From Halopseudomonas maritima (GTDB lineage Bacteria; Pseudomonadota; Gammaproteobacteria; Pseudomonadales; Pseudomonadaceae), in contig NZ_CP079801.1 of NCBI RefSeq assembly GCF_021545785.1, forward strand, positions 3,344,001 to 3,408,000: a stretch of DNA of 64,000 nucleotides. Direction: 5' to 3'. Every line of letters begins with the position of its first letter. Position 1 is the stretch's first letter. The notes below the pieces were generated by a model, which was not told where the DNA came from, ran no database searches, and was given only the letters and a program-made list of their open reading frames with translations. This document shows, piece after piece, positions 32,360 to 41,428 of the stretch. The position numbers and the translations under genes are program-made.

Positions 32360-33976
32360 TTACTCAGCGGTGAGGCGATACAGGCCGTTGTCCAGGTCGG
32401 ACGCGAAGTATACGCGGCCCTCAGCATCAGCCGCCAGCCCAGTTGGGATGCCGGTTGGCGGCATGCCGGGCCCCGCTGGCAGGCCGATTGGCAAGTGCTC
32501 TGCGACAACCTCTTTTGCACCACTTTGCGGGTCAATGCTCAACAGTCGCTGGGCTGTTGGCTCGGCCACCAGCAGCCGGCCGTCAGGCAGTTCGGTCAGC
32601 CCTTCGGGCAGTTGCAGCCCCTCGGCGATGACGCTCAGGCTGAAATCGCTGACGTCCAGACGCGCCAGTTGGCCGCTGAGCAGGGTCAGATAGATCTTGC
32701 CGCTGGGGCCTTTGATCATCTGTACCGGGCCTTGCAGGCCGCTGGCGACTTCGCTGCGCTCTGCAAGGTCAGGGCCGGACAGGCGCAGCAGCCTACCGCT
32801 GGCCAGTTCGCTGACCAGCACGCTACCGTCGTCCAGTTCGACCGCTGCCGAAGGTGCCTTGAGCTGGTGGACCATGGCCAGGGTGCTGTTGTCGCTGCGG
32901 CTGATCAGCTGCAGGGTGCCAGTCGAGAAACTGGTCACCAGCAGCCGCTCACGGCCCAATGCCACGTTGATCGGGTATTCGGCGTCTGAGCCGTGGGCGC
33001 GGCGCAGGTCCGTTACCTTGCCGCTGGCAGTATCCACTGCGCGCAGGGCGAACACATCGGCTACATATAGCGTCTTGCCGTCCTCACTCAAGGCCAAACC
33101 GGCCGGTACGGCCAGATCGCCATTGACCAGGCGGCGCTGCTCGCGCGTCTGTGGGTTGATGCGGGTAATGCGGTTGTTGGCCATGTTGGAGACGTAGATA
33201 TTGTCGTCGGCATCCAGCGCCAGGTTGTCGAGGGCGCTGTCGAGCTGGGCGATCAGCTCGGTGCTGCCGTCGGCCAGGTTGACCTGCTTCAGTTGGCCGC
33301 TGAAGGTGTCGATGGCGTAGAGGTTGCCCTTGGAGTCGAAGTTGGCGGCTGCCGGGGTCTTGAAGTCGCTGGAGATTACCTGAAGTTCGCCGCCCGCTGG
33401 GTTGATGCGCACGATCTGCCCTTTAAACCAGAGTGGACCGTACAGCCAGCCGTCGGCCCCAACTTCAAAACCGTTGAAACCACCCAGGTCCTTACCGATC
33501 AGCCTGGGCGGCTCGGCGCCTGTGCGGTCAACTTCCCAGAGCGCGTCGCCCAGAAATACCTGGCTGGCGTATAGCGCGCCTGTCTCGTCATTGAAGTCCA
33601 GCGAATTGATGCCGGGCAAGTCGCTGGCCAGCACCTGGATGGGGGCATCGTCGTTTTCACGATACAGCACGCGGCCGGAGTAGAACCCGGTCCAGGCCAT
33701 CTCGCCATTGGGGCCGATGGCGATGTCATCGGCTTGACCGTCATTGGGGCCGATCAGTGTCTGTACATCGCCGCTGTCGGTGTCGACCTCATACAGACTG
33801 GCACCGACCACGCTGCCGGCGAGCAGACGACCCTGCTTGTCGACGGCCAGACCGTGAATGCCCTTGAAAGGAGAGGGGGCGACCAGTTGTTCGGGGGCGG
33901 AGTAGTGGGTGGCTAACGCCAGTGGGGCCAGGCTGAATAGTCCGGCGAACGTAAGGGTGCGAAGGCGCAATGTCAT
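32360..33976 (-). CDS. Secreted SMP-30/NHL-type beta-propeller protein
   Basis: 538 residues with an N-terminal signal peptide (LTFAGLFSLAPLALA). The rest is a series of short repeats each with a hydrophobic strand followed by Asp/Gly turns, such as GIHGLAVDKQGRLLAGS, DNLALDADDNIYVSNM, PAGLALSEDGKTLYVADV and PEGLTELPDGRLLVAEP, typical of SMP-30/gluconolactonase and NHL propellers. I count around ten such units, enough for two propellers. Start ATG at 33976 follows AAGGAAG; the frame upstream to 34042 is unsupported. It is a periplasmic or secreted protein whose ligand or lactonase activity cannot be told from sequence. Confidence 0.8.
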   Translation of the reverse strand: MTLRLRTLTFAGLFSLAPLALATHYSAPEQLVAPSPFKGIHGLAVDKQGRLLAGSVVGASLYEVDTDSGDVQTLIGPNDGQADDIAIGPNGEMAWTGFYSGRVLYRENDDAPIQVLASDLPGINSLDFNDETGALYASQVFLGDALWEVDRTGAEPPRLIGKDLGGFNGFEVGADGWLYGPLWFKGQIVRINPAGGELQVISSDFKTPAAANFDSKGNLYAIDTFSGQLKQVNLADGSTELIAQLDSALDNLALDADDNIYVSNMANNRITRINPQTREQRRLVNGDLAVPAGLALSEDGKTLYVADVFALRAVDTASGKVTDLRRAHGSDAEYPINVALGRERLLVTSFSTGTLQLISRSDNSTLAMVHQLKAPSAAVELDDGSVLVSELASGRLLRLSGPDLAERSEVASGLQGPVQMIKGPSGKIYLTLLSGQLARLDVSDFSLSVIAEGLQLPEGLTELPDGRLLVAEPTAQRLLSIDPQSGAKEVVAEHLPIGLPAGPGMPPTGIPTGLAADAEGRVYFASDLDNGLYRLTAE

Positions 33977-34172
33977 CTTGGAGCTTCCTTGTTGTTGTTT
34001 TGCTCCGATTCTAGTCTTGGTTGACGGCGTTTGTGGGTGCAATCAGGCGGGGTTATGGTGGGGGATAAGTGGTGGGCGAAAGCTAGGGGTCGAGATGTTC
34101 GGGGCGCGGCATGTCGCAGCCCCGGATGGGATGATGTAACAAGTGGTGGAGTGTGCACGGTGCCAATCCCCG

Positions 34173-34360
34173 TTTACGCGGACGAGTAGCGCAGATTTAT
34201 CGGGAAAAAGAGTCGCAGCATGTTTGAGGAGCGCAGCGACGAGTTCTGCGACTCCCCGAGAAATCGAGCAACGCAGCGAACCCGAAGGGCCGCGTAGCCG
34301 GGTGCCCGGGGGATCGCTAACGGGGGGCTGGGCAAGCAGCCCCCCTTGGCTCGCCGGGAA
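34173..34360. repeat. Structured GC-rich intergenic element
   Basis: The 470-base gap 33977-34446 has no convincing gene. Within it is a block with strong potential structure: GAGTCGCAG (34210-34218) with CTGCGACTC (34246-34254), and GGGGGGCTG (34322-34330) with CAGCCCCCC (34337-34345) around a 6-base loop. The stretch containing GAGCGCAGCGACGAGTTC and GCAACGCAGCGAACCCG resembles an intergenic sequence I recall from many pseudomonad genomes, so I treat it as a dispersed repeat. A small RNA is possible. The flanks at 33977-34170 and 34361-34446 show nothing specific. Confidence 0.5.
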
Positions 34361-34446
34361 AGGCGAAAACGAATCGAAAATCGCCGCCGGCAAACAGCTA
34401 AACATTAGGGGCAAAATACGAGCTTTTGGAGGCGCCAGCAGGGCCG

Positions 34447-36300
34447 TCACGCCGGCTGCTCAGCCTCTTCCAGCTCTTCCCCAATAAACCCGCCAGACTG
34501 CCGTGCCCAGAGGCGAGCATAGACGCCGTTTTGCGCGATCAGCTCGGCATGGGAGCCTTGCTCGATGATATTGCCGTGCTCCAGTACCACCAGCCGGTCC
34601 ATCTGCGCGATGGTAGACAGGCGGTGGGCGATGGCGATCACCGTTTTGCCGTCCATCAGGCGGTTCAAGTTCTCCTGAATCGCGGCCTCTACGTCCGAGT
34701 CCAGCGCGGAGGTGGCTTCGTCGAGGATCAGGATGGGCGCGTCTTTGAGCATCACCCGTGCAATGGCAATGCGCTGGCGCTGGCCGCCGGACAGCTTCAC
34801 GCCGCGCTCGCCCACGTGGGCATCAAAGCCCCGGCGGCCCTTGGCGTCTTCCAGCTCGGCAATGAACTGATCGGCCTCCGCGTTGCGCGCGGCCTGGTGC
34901 ATCATCTGCTCGTTGGCATCCGGGCGGCCGTAGAGGATGTTGTCGCGCACCGAGCGATGCAGCAGCGAGGTATCCTGGGTCACCATGCCGATGTGTTCAC
35001 GCAGGCTGTCTTGCTGCACGTCGGCGATGTTCTGGCCGTCAATCACCACGCGACCACCCTCAACGTCATAGAAGCGCAGCAGCAGGTTGACCAGCGTGGA
35101 TTTGCCGGCGCCGGAGCGGCCGACCAGGCCGATCTTTTCACCGGGGCGAATGTGCAGGTTGAGCTGCTCCATCACGCCGCTACCCTTGCCATAGTGGAAG
35201 CTGACGTCCTCAAAGCGAATGTCACCCTGGCTCACGGCCAGCGGCGCTGCATTCGGACGATCAAGTACCAGTTGCGGGCGGGAGATGGAGTTGACACCGT
35301 CCTGCACTGTGCCGATGTTCTCGAACAGGGCGGACAGCTCCCACATGATCCACTGCGACATGCCCCACAGGCGCAGCACCAGCGCGACCGCCACGGCCAC
35401 GGCACCCACGCTGATCGAATCCTGCACCCAGAGCCACAGGGCCAGCCCGGCCACGCCCAGCAGCAACAGGGCGTTGAGCACGTAGAGCAGGCTGTAGAGG
35501 GTGGTTACCAGCCGCATCTGTTTGTACACAGTGACCATGAACTGGTCCATGCCGTCGCGGGCATAGGCCGATTCACGGCGGGCGTGGGAGAACAGCTTGA
35601 CCGTCTGGATGTTGGTGTAGCTGTCAACGATACGGCCGGTCATGACCGAGCGGGCATCGGCCTGTACCTTGGCGACCTGGCCCAGCACCGGGATGAAATA
35701 GCGCATCAGCAGGATATAACCGACCAGCCAGCCCAACATGGGCAGGGTCAGACGCCAGTCGGCAAAGCCGACCAGAATCAGGGTGCCGATGAAATAAACA
35801 CAGATGTAGTTGAGGACGTCGATCAGCTTGATCACGCACTCGCGGACCGCCAGCGCCGTCTGCATCAGTTTGGTGGCGATGCGCCCGGCAAACTCGTCCT
35901 GATAGAAAGCCATCGATTGTTTGAGCAGATAGCGGTGCACCAGCCAGCGGATGCGCATGGGGTAGTTGCCCATCAGCGTCTGGTGGGTCATCAGGCTGTT
36001 GATGAAAATCAGCGAGGGCAGGGCCACCAGCACCACAAAGGCCATACCGGCCAGTTTCCAGGCTTCTGTCTGCAGGAAGGTGTCGCGGTTCTGGTCTGAC
36101 AGCCAATCGACAATGCTGCCCAGAAAACCGAACAACCAGACCTCGGCGATGGCAATAGCGGCCATCAGCAGCGAGGCAAGAATAATGTAGGGCCAGGCGC
36201 CCTTGGTGAAGTGCAGACAGAAGGGCAGCAGCTTGCGCGGTGGCTCGCTCAGCTCTTCAACGGGGAACGGGTCAAGACGGCTTTCAAACCAGCGGAACAT
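34447..36300 (-). CDS. ABC transporter, fused permease/ATPase (MsbA-type)
   Basis: A 617-residue half-transporter with an N-terminal six-helix exporter domain (about 30-340) and a C-terminal ATPase: Walker A GRSGAGKS, Q-loop MVTQDTSLLH, signature LSGGQRQR, Walker B ILILDEATSALDS and the switch histidine in AIAHRLST. It works as a homodimer in the inner membrane and exports a lipid, peptide or drug. The N-terminal cytoplasmic stretch FRWFESRLDPFPVEELSEPP is typical of the uncharacterised pseudomonad subgroup. No neighbouring gene suggests the cargo. Separate promoter likely; the gene stands alone between the structured element and the GDSL hydrolase. Confidence 0.9.
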   Translation of the reverse strand: MFRWFESRLDPFPVEELSEPPRKLLPFCLHFTKGAWPYIILASLLMAAIAIAEVWLFGFLGSIVDWLSDQNRDTFLQTEAWKLAGMAFVVLVALPSLIFINSLMTHQTLMGNYPMRIRWLVHRYLLKQSMAFYQDEFAGRIATKLMQTALAVRECVIKLIDVLNYICVYFIGTLILVGFADWRLTLPMLGWLVGYILLMRYFIPVLGQVAKVQADARSVMTGRIVDSYTNIQTVKLFSHARRESAYARDGMDQFMVTVYKQMRLVTTLYSLLYVLNALLLLGVAGLALWLWVQDSISVGAVAVAVALVLRLWGMSQWIMWELSALFENIGTVQDGVNSISRPQLVLDRPNAAPLAVSQGDIRFEDVSFHYGKGSGVMEQLNLHIRPGEKIGLVGRSGAGKSTLVNLLLRFYDVEGGRVVIDGQNIADVQQDSLREHIGMVTQDTSLLHRSVRDNILYGRPDANEQMMHQAARNAEADQFIAELEDAKGRRGFDAHVGERGVKLSGGQRQRIAIARVMLKDAPILILDEATSALDSDVEAAIQENLNRLMDGKTVIAIAHRLSTIAQMDRLVVLEHGNIIEQGSHAELIAQNGVYARLWARQSGGFIGEELEEAEQPA

Positions 36301-36401
36301 GCGATGGGCCTGCGAACGGACAACGAGGAAGGCCGTGCATTATGAGCCCCGTGGCGGCGCGGCTCAAGCGGACAGGACGTGCCTGTCCGCCTGGGTGGTT
36401 C

Positions 36402-37067
36402 TCAGTCCAGTACTTGCAGAATCTGGTCTGCCAGCACGCGAGAGCCAGCGGCGGTGGGGTGAATGCCGTCGCTGGTGATGTAGCGGCTTTCGTTGCCGGC
36501 GAAGGCGGCGCGCACGTCGACAAACTTGACGCCCATGCCCGGGTAAGCAGCCGCCTTGTAGTTCATGCTGTAATTGTTGATGTCACGCAGCTCCAGGGCG
36601 CCGCCTACGGCGTTGTAGTAGCCGAGAAAGACGATTTCCTCGATACCGTCGTTGCGCATTTGTTGCACCAGTGCAGAGATGCGGTCTTCCAGCTCGTTAA
36701 GTAGCGGCATGCAGGCGCTGAGAGACGGCCGGCAGCTATTGAGCTGAATGTCGTTGCCGCCGCCGTTGAAGATCACGGTGCGGATGCCACGTTTGCTGGC
36801 GCGCTGGTACTGACGTTCTACCGAGTAGCGGCTGGAGCACAGGATATTGCCCCCGGTCAGTTGGCAGCCGGAGCGGGCGGAGGTGTTGATGTTCTCGTCA
36901 AGGTCGGCTTCCAGGTATTCGTGGATATCACCGGACAGGGCAAAGATCGAGTCTCCCAGGATAAGAGTGTCGGGCGAGCTGCTGCCGGGGTTGGTGGCCA
37001 GCGCGGGTGTGCAGCACAGCGCGCTGAGGGCGAGTACGGCCAGGCCGCGGGTGAACAGGGTGGGCAT
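36402..37067 (-). CDS. Exported SGNH/GDSL hydrolase
   Basis: 221 residues with a signal peptide ending near PALATNPG. The mature protein carries the four SGNH blocks: LILGDSIFAL (nucleophile Ser), a Gly in RSGCQLTGG, FNGGGNDIQ (Asn), and TSDGIHPTAAG (catalytic Asp and His). It is a periplasmic or secreted esterase, lipase or carbohydrate deacetylase. I chose the ATG at 37067 because AGAGGAA lies six bases before it; the TTG two codons earlier is less likely. It stands alone and leftward, divergent from the nir operon. Confidence 0.85.
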   Translation of the reverse strand: MPTLFTRGLAVLALSALCCTPALATNPGSSSPDTLILGDSIFALSGDIHEYLEADLDENINTSARSGCQLTGGNILCSSRYSVERQYQRASKRGIRTVIFNGGGNDIQLNSCRPSLSACMPLLNELEDRISALVQQMRNDGIEEIVFLGYYNAVGGALELRDINNYSMNYKAAAYPGMGVKFVDVRAAFAGNESRYITSDGIHPTAAGSRVLADQILQVLD

Positions 37068-37367
37068 GCGCAATTCCTCTTGTTGTTTGGGGTGGCCGCG
37101 CCAACGGCAAACTGGCGTGAGACATATGTGCGTTTTGCGTCATGCATGTTAGGGCCTTCAGCTTGGGCTACAAGCACCCAAACGGGCGAGCGTGGAACAG
37201 CCTCGTAGCGCACCAAAGCGGGGTGATATTGCGCGCCATGCACCCCGATGGGTCGCGACTCAATGCCGAGTAGGGCAGGGTTTTTAGTTTTTTTGGTTTT
37301 TTTAAAATCAAATAAAAACAATGGCTTGATGTTTGTTTTGTGGGGTTTGTGGTCGTCTTTTACAGGT
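37068..37367. other. Gene-free stretch upstream of nir promoter with possible NtrC-like sites
   Basis: No gene is visible. AGCACC-N5-GGGCGA at 37173-37189 and TGCACC-N5-GGGTCG at 37239-37255 loosely resemble the NtrC consensus TGCACC-N5-GGTGCA and lie about 110-200 bases upstream of the sigma-54 promoter, the usual distance for enhancers. The matches are imperfect. From 37285 to 37345 the DNA is unusually rich in T and A. Confidence 0.35.
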
Positions 37368-37383
37368 TGGCATGGCAGTTGCT
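37368..37383 (+). promoter_or_regulatory. Sigma-54 promoter of the nirBD operon
   Basis: TGGCAT-N5-TTGCT matches the sigma-54 -24/-12 consensus TGGCAC-N5-TTGCW, with GG and GC at the required spacing. The start of transcription would be near 37394, giving a leader of about 175 bases before nirB. Sigma-54 with NtrC is the expected control for nitrite assimilation. Confidence 0.8.
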
Positions 37384-37489
37384 GAAGCCTGTTAGAGGCC
37401 GGTGCCGAGACCACCGGCTGGAAGTGAGTCGCCGGTGTTGGCGTGGGCTTGCCCTTTATTCGCTTCCCCACAATCTGTGAATCCAAGGC

Positions 37490-37530
37490 AAAGGCGCCTG
37501 CAACTGGAGACAGTTGCAGGCGCCTTTTTT
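37490..37530 (+). terminator. Leader terminator (attenuator) before nirB
   Basis: AAAGGCGCCTGCAACTG (37490-37506) pairs perfectly with CAGTTGCAGGCGCCTTT (37511-37527) around GAGA, followed by T residues to 37530. It lies between the sigma-54 promoter and nirB, 40 bases before the start. A second hairpin, GCCGGTG/CACCGGC around CCGAGAC, lies near 37397-37420. This fits antitermination by a NasT/NasR-type ANTAR protein, known for nitrate/nitrite assimilation leaders. Confidence 0.88.
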
Positions 37531-37569
37531 GTTTTCTGCCCCACAGCAGAATCTGAGTGAGGACTGGCC

Positions 37570-40128
37570 ATGAACGCGTTCGTCGCCCCGATCAAGAAAG
37601 AAACGCTGATCATCATCGGCAATGGCATGGTGGGTCACCACTGTGTCGAGCAGCTCGTCGAACAGGGGGCGTTGGCCCATTTTGATGTCCACGTGTTTGG
37701 TGAGGAGCGCGAGCGCGCTTACGACCGTGTGCATCTATCCGAGTATTTTGGCGGTCGTGATGCTGAGTCGCTGGCGTTGTGTACGCCGGATTATTACAGC
37801 GAGCACGGCGTGCAGTTGCACCTGAGCGAGGCGGTGCTGGAGATTGATCGCGAGCAGCGCCAAGTGGTGACACCTACCGGTCGTCTGGCGTACGACAAGC
37901 TGATTCTGGCAACCGGCTCCTATCCCTTTGTACCGCCGATTCCGGGCGCTGAAGGCAACTCCCGTCTGGTCTATCGCACTCTGGAAGATTTGGACGGCAT
38001 TCGTGCAGCGGCCACCAATGCCCGTCGCGGCGTGGTCGTCGGTGGCGGCCTGCTGGGCCTGGAAGCGGCCAACGCGCTCAAGTCATTGGGCCTTGAGGCG
38101 CACGTTGTCGAGTTTGCTCCGCGCTTGATGCCGGTGCAGCTGGACGTGGACGGTGGTGCAGCGCTCAAGGCGCGTATCGAGGAGCTGGGTGTGGGTGTGC
38201 ATCTGTCGCGGGCGACCAGCGAGATCGTCGCCGGTGAAGACTATGCCTACCGCATGAACTTTGCCGATGGCGAGTTTCTGGAAACCGATCTGGTGCTGTT
38301 CTCCGCCGGTATTCGCCCGCAGGATGCGCTGGCCCGGGCCTGCGGCCTGGACGTGGCCGAGCGCGGCGGGGTGGTGATCGACGACCGCTTCCGCACCAGC
38401 GATGCGTCTATCTTCGCCATCGGCGAATGCGCCTCCTGGAAGGGCAGCATCTTTGGTCTGGTGGCGCCGGGTTACACCATGGCGCGCAACCTGGCCGCGC
38501 AACTGGTCGGCCAACCGCATGAACCCTTTGCTGGCGCCGACATGTCTACCAAGCTGAAACTGCTGGGCGTGGATGTGGGCTCCATCGGTGATGCCCATGG
38601 CAATACCGAAGGCTCGCGCAGTTACCGCTTTATCGATGACGTGAACGCCAGCTACCGCCGTCTGGTGGTTTCGGCGGATGGTACCCGGGTGATCGGTGCG
38701 GTACTGGTGGGTGATAACAGCTATTACGACACCCTGCTGCAATATGCGCAGAATGGCATCAAGCTGCCGGCCGATCCGGCCAGCCTGATCCTGCCGGTGG
38801 GCGACGGTGCGCCGGCGCTGGGCGCCGATGCGTTGCCCGCTACCGCCACCATCTGCTCCTGCCACAACGTCAGTAAGGGCGCCATCTGCTGCCAGGTGGA
38901 CGCGGGCTGCACGGACCTTGGCGAGCTGAAAGCCAACACCAAGGCGGCGACCGGCTGCGGCGGTTGCTCGGCGCTGCTCAAGCAGGTGTTCGAGCATGAA
39001 CTGTCGGCCCGTGGCGTCGAAGTAGACAAGAGCCTGTGCGAACACTTTGCCTTCACCCGTCAGGAGCTGTACGGCATCGTTCGCGTCGAGGGTATCGAGT
39101 CCTTTGAAGAGCTGCTGAGCAAGCATGGCCGAGGACATCACGGCTGCGACATCTGCAAGCCGGCAGTCGGCTCTATTCTGGCCTCCTGCTGGAACCAGCC
39201 GATCACCGATCCGGGCCTGATTCCGTTGCAGGACACCAACGACACCTTTATGGCCAATATGCAGAAGAACGGCACTTACTCCATCGTGCCGCGCATTGCC
39301 GGTGGTGAGATCACCCCGGCGAAGCTGATTGTGCTGGGGCAGGTGGCCAAGAAGTACGACCTCTACACCAAGATTACCGGTGGTCAGCGCATTGACCTGT
39401 TCGGCGCCGAGCTGCACCAGTTGCCGGACATTTGGGGCGAGCTGATTGAGGCTGGCTTTGAAACCGGCCATGCCTACGGCAAGTCGCTGCGTACCGTGAA
39501 ATCCTGCGTTGGCAGCACCTGGTGTCGCTACGGCGTGCAGGATAGCGTCGGCATGTCGCTGGTACTGGAAAACCGCTACAAAGGCCTGCGCTCACCGCAC
39601 AAGATCAAGTTTGCGGTGTCTGGTTGTACCCGTGAGTGCGCCGAGGCGCAAAGCAAGGACGTGGGCGTGATTGCCACCGACAAGGGCTGGAACCTCTACG
39701 TGGCAGGCAACGGTGGCATGCGTCCGCGCCACGCCGAGCTGTTCGCCACCGACCTGGATGACGCGACGCTGATCAAGTACATCGACCGCTTCCTGATGTT
39801 CTACGTGCGCACTGCCGACCGGCTGCAACGTACCTCTGTGTGGCGTGAAAGCCTGGATGGCGGGTTGGAATACCTGCAAGACGTAATCATCAATGACAGC
39901 CTGGGCCTGGGGGCCGAGCTGGAAAGCCAGATGCAGCTGGTGGTGGACCGCTATGAGTGCGAATGGGCCAACGCGCTGAAAGATCCCGACAAGCTCAAGC
40001 GCTTCCGCACCTTCGTCAACGACGAGCGCAACGACCCGGATATCCATTTTGTGCGCGAGCGTGGCCAGCGGCGGCCGGTCAAGGCGTGCGAATTGCACCT
40101 GATTCCCGTGACTGAGGAGGTAGTGTGA
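37570..40128 (+). CDS. nirB: Assimilatory nitrite reductase (NADH), large subunit
   Basis: An 852-residue NirB reducing nitrite to ammonium in the cytoplasm. From the N-terminus: an FAD/NAD(P)-binding reductase (IIGNGMVGHHC, then GVVVGGGLLGLEAANAL), two Cys-rich BFD-like [2Fe-2S] modules (TICSCHNVSKGAI, ATGCGGCSALLK, then CDICKP), and a siroheme/[4Fe-4S] sulfite/nitrite-reductase half with CVGSTWC and SGCTRECAEA, which hold the cluster cysteines. Length is normal. It starts the nir operon behind a sigma-54 promoter and attenuator, and its stop overlaps the nirD start (TGATG). No assimilatory nitrate reductase gene is in the window. Confidence 0.96.
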   Translation: MNAFVAPIKKETLIIIGNGMVGHHCVEQLVEQGALAHFDVHVFGEERERAYDRVHLSEYFGGRDAESLALCTPDYYSEHGVQLHLSEAVLEIDREQRQVVTPTGRLAYDKLILATGSYPFVPPIPGAEGNSRLVYRTLEDLDGIRAAATNARRGVVVGGGLLGLEAANALKSLGLEAHVVEFAPRLMPVQLDVDGGAALKARIEELGVGVHLSRATSEIVAGEDYAYRMNFADGEFLETDLVLFSAGIRPQDALARACGLDVAERGGVVIDDRFRTSDASIFAIGECASWKGSIFGLVAPGYTMARNLAAQLVGQPHEPFAGADMSTKLKLLGVDVGSIGDAHGNTEGSRSYRFIDDVNASYRRLVVSADGTRVIGAVLVGDNSYYDTLLQYAQNGIKLPADPASLILPVGDGAPALGADALPATATICSCHNVSKGAICCQVDAGCTDLGELKANTKAATGCGGCSALLKQVFEHELSARGVEVDKSLCEHFAFTRQELYGIVRVEGIESFEELLSKHGRGHHGCDICKPAVGSILASCWNQPITDPGLIPLQDTNDTFMANMQKNGTYSIVPRIAGGEITPAKLIVLGQVAKKYDLYTKITGGQRIDLFGAELHQLPDIWGELIEAGFETGHAYGKSLRTVKSCVGSTWCRYGVQDSVGMSLVLENRYKGLRSPHKIKFAVSGCTRECAEAQSKDVGVIATDKGWNLYVAGNGGMRPRHAELFATDLDDATLIKYIDRFLMFYVRTADRLQRTSVWRESLDGGLEYLQDVIINDSLGLGAELESQMQLVVDRYECEWANALKDPDKLKRFRTFVNDERNDPDIHFVRERGQRRPVKACELHLIPVTEEVV

Positions 40129-40493
40129 TGACTCAAGTAAACCGTGCTGAAGACATGCAATGGTGTGCGCTCTGCGGCCGCGCTGATCTGGTTGCCAACT
40201 CGGGCGTGGTGGCCTGGGTAGCGGGCAGGCAGGTGGCGCTGTTTCACCTGCCGCAGGCTGATACCGAGGCGCAGCTCTACGCCATCGAAAACCGTGACCC
40301 GCAGTCCGGCGCCAATGTTATTGGGCGCGGCATCGTCGGTCAGTTGAAGGGCGAGATGGTGATCGCCTCTCCGCTGTACAAGCAGCATTTCCGGCTGCGC
40401 GACGGCCAGTGCGTGGAGTACCCGGACCAGCAGTTGCAGGTCTGGCCGGTGCGCCTGGTTGGCGATCAGGTCGAGATTGGCCTGAGCCACTAA
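40128..40493 (+). CDS. nirD: Assimilatory nitrite reductase (NADH), small subunit
   Basis: A 121-residue Rieske-fold protein that associates with NirB. As usual for NirD, the Rieske cluster ligands are absent: there is no CxH pair, only strands such as VALFHLPQADTEAQLYAIENRDP and a conserved GRGIVG and SPLYKQHF. I start it at the ATG at 40128, which overlaps the nirB stop by one base; a GTG one codon earlier is possible. A hairpin with a short T-tract follows at 40508, which may lower transcription into the nitrite channel gene. Confidence 0.93.
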   Translation: MTQVNRAEDMQWCALCGRADLVANSGVVAWVAGRQVALFHLPQADTEAQLYAIENRDPQSGANVIGRGIVGQLKGEMVIASPLYKQHFRLRDGQCVEYPDQQLQVWPVRLVGDQVEIGLSH

Positions 40494-40507
40494 GGTAGTC
40501 CCCCTTT

Positions 40508-40534
40508 GGCCGCCCCTTCGGGGCGGCCTGTTTT
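40508..40534 (+). terminator. Intra-operon hairpin between nirD and the nitrite channel
   Basis: GGCCGCCC and GGGCGGCC pair around a CTTCG loop, followed by TGTTTTCT. It lies 14 bases after nirD and before the next gene, so it may be a partial terminator. Confidence 0.7.
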
Positions 40535-40564
40535 CTCTGAATCTCAAGCGTGAGAGGCACCTTC

Positions 40565-41374
40565 ATGTCTTATTTGGTCCCTGCTGAATTTGTTACCAAG
40601 ATGGTTGACGCCGGTGAGTCGAAAATTTACATGTCCACCCGCGACACCCTGATTCGCGCCTTCATGGCTGGCGCCATCCTCGCGCTGGCGGCGGTATTTG
40701 CCATCACCATTACGGTACAGACCGGCTCGCCGTTGGTCGGCGCCGCCTTCTTCCCGGTTGGTTTTATCATGCTCTACCTGATGGGCTTTGATCTGCTCAC
40801 CGGGGTGTTTGTGCTCTGTCCGCTGGCGCTGCTCGACAAACGTCCGGGGGTGACGGTCAAGGGGGTGCTGCGCAACTGGGGGCTGGTGTTTGTCGGCAAC
40901 TTTGCCGGCGCCCTGACCGTGGCGGTGATGATGGCTTTCGTGTTTACCTACGGATTCTCTGCGGCCGCTGGTGAGATTGGCGAGAAGATTTCGCACATTG
41001 GCGAGAACCGCACCCTGGGCTATGCCGAATACGGTCTGGCCGGTTGGCTGACTATCTTCCTGCGCGGCATGCTGTGCAACTGGATGGTATCCATGGGCGT
41101 GGTGGGCGCGATGATTTCCACCTCGGTCAGCGGCAAGACCATCGCCATGTGGATGCCCATCATGCTGTTCTTCTACATGGGTTTTGAGCACTCGGTGGTC
41201 AATATGTTCCTGTTCCCGTTCGGCATGATCATGGGCGGTGACTTCTCGGTGATGGACTATATGATCTGGAACGAGATTCCTACCGCACTGGGTAACCTGG
41301 TGGGCGGTCTGGCGTTCACCGGTCTGACCCTCTACACCACCCACGTGCGCACCGCGCCCAAGCGCGCTATCTAA
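40565..41374 (+). CDS. nirC: Formate/nitrite transporter family channel (NirC-like)
   Basis: A 269-residue six-helix FNT protein. It starts MSYLVPAEFVTKMVDAGESK and shows the family blocks FFPVGFIMLYLMGFDLLTG, GLVFVGNFAGAL and FYMGFEHSVVNMFLFPFGM, which carry the constriction and central-pore residues including the conserved His. It would bring nitrite across the inner membrane for NirBD. I use the ATG at 40565; the frame's GTG at 40550 lies inside the ribosome-binding region. As in P. aeruginosa, the kinase/phosphatase gene follows. The symbol is by position and family. Confidence 0.88.
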   Translation: MSYLVPAEFVTKMVDAGESKIYMSTRDTLIRAFMAGAILALAAVFAITITVQTGSPLVGAAFFPVGFIMLYLMGFDLLTGVFVLCPLALLDKRPGVTVKGVLRNWGLVFVGNFAGALTVAVMMAFVFTYGFSAAAGEIGEKISHIGENRTLGYAEYGLAGWLTIFLRGMLCNWMVSMGVVGAMISTSVSGKTIAMWMPIMLFFYMGFEHSVVNMFLFPFGMIMGGDFSVMDYMIWNEIPTALGNLVGGLAFTGLTLYTTHVRTAPKRAI

Positions 41375-41428
41375 TCCTTTCCTGGAGAATCATTTGCGCC
41401 CGGATCACCCGGGCGCAGGTGTCACCGC

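Noticed and set aside
34043..34450. 135-codon minus-strand frame in the gap before the ABC transporter
   Set aside because: It runs through the structured repeat, has no motif or ribosome-binding site, and its composition follows the hairpins.
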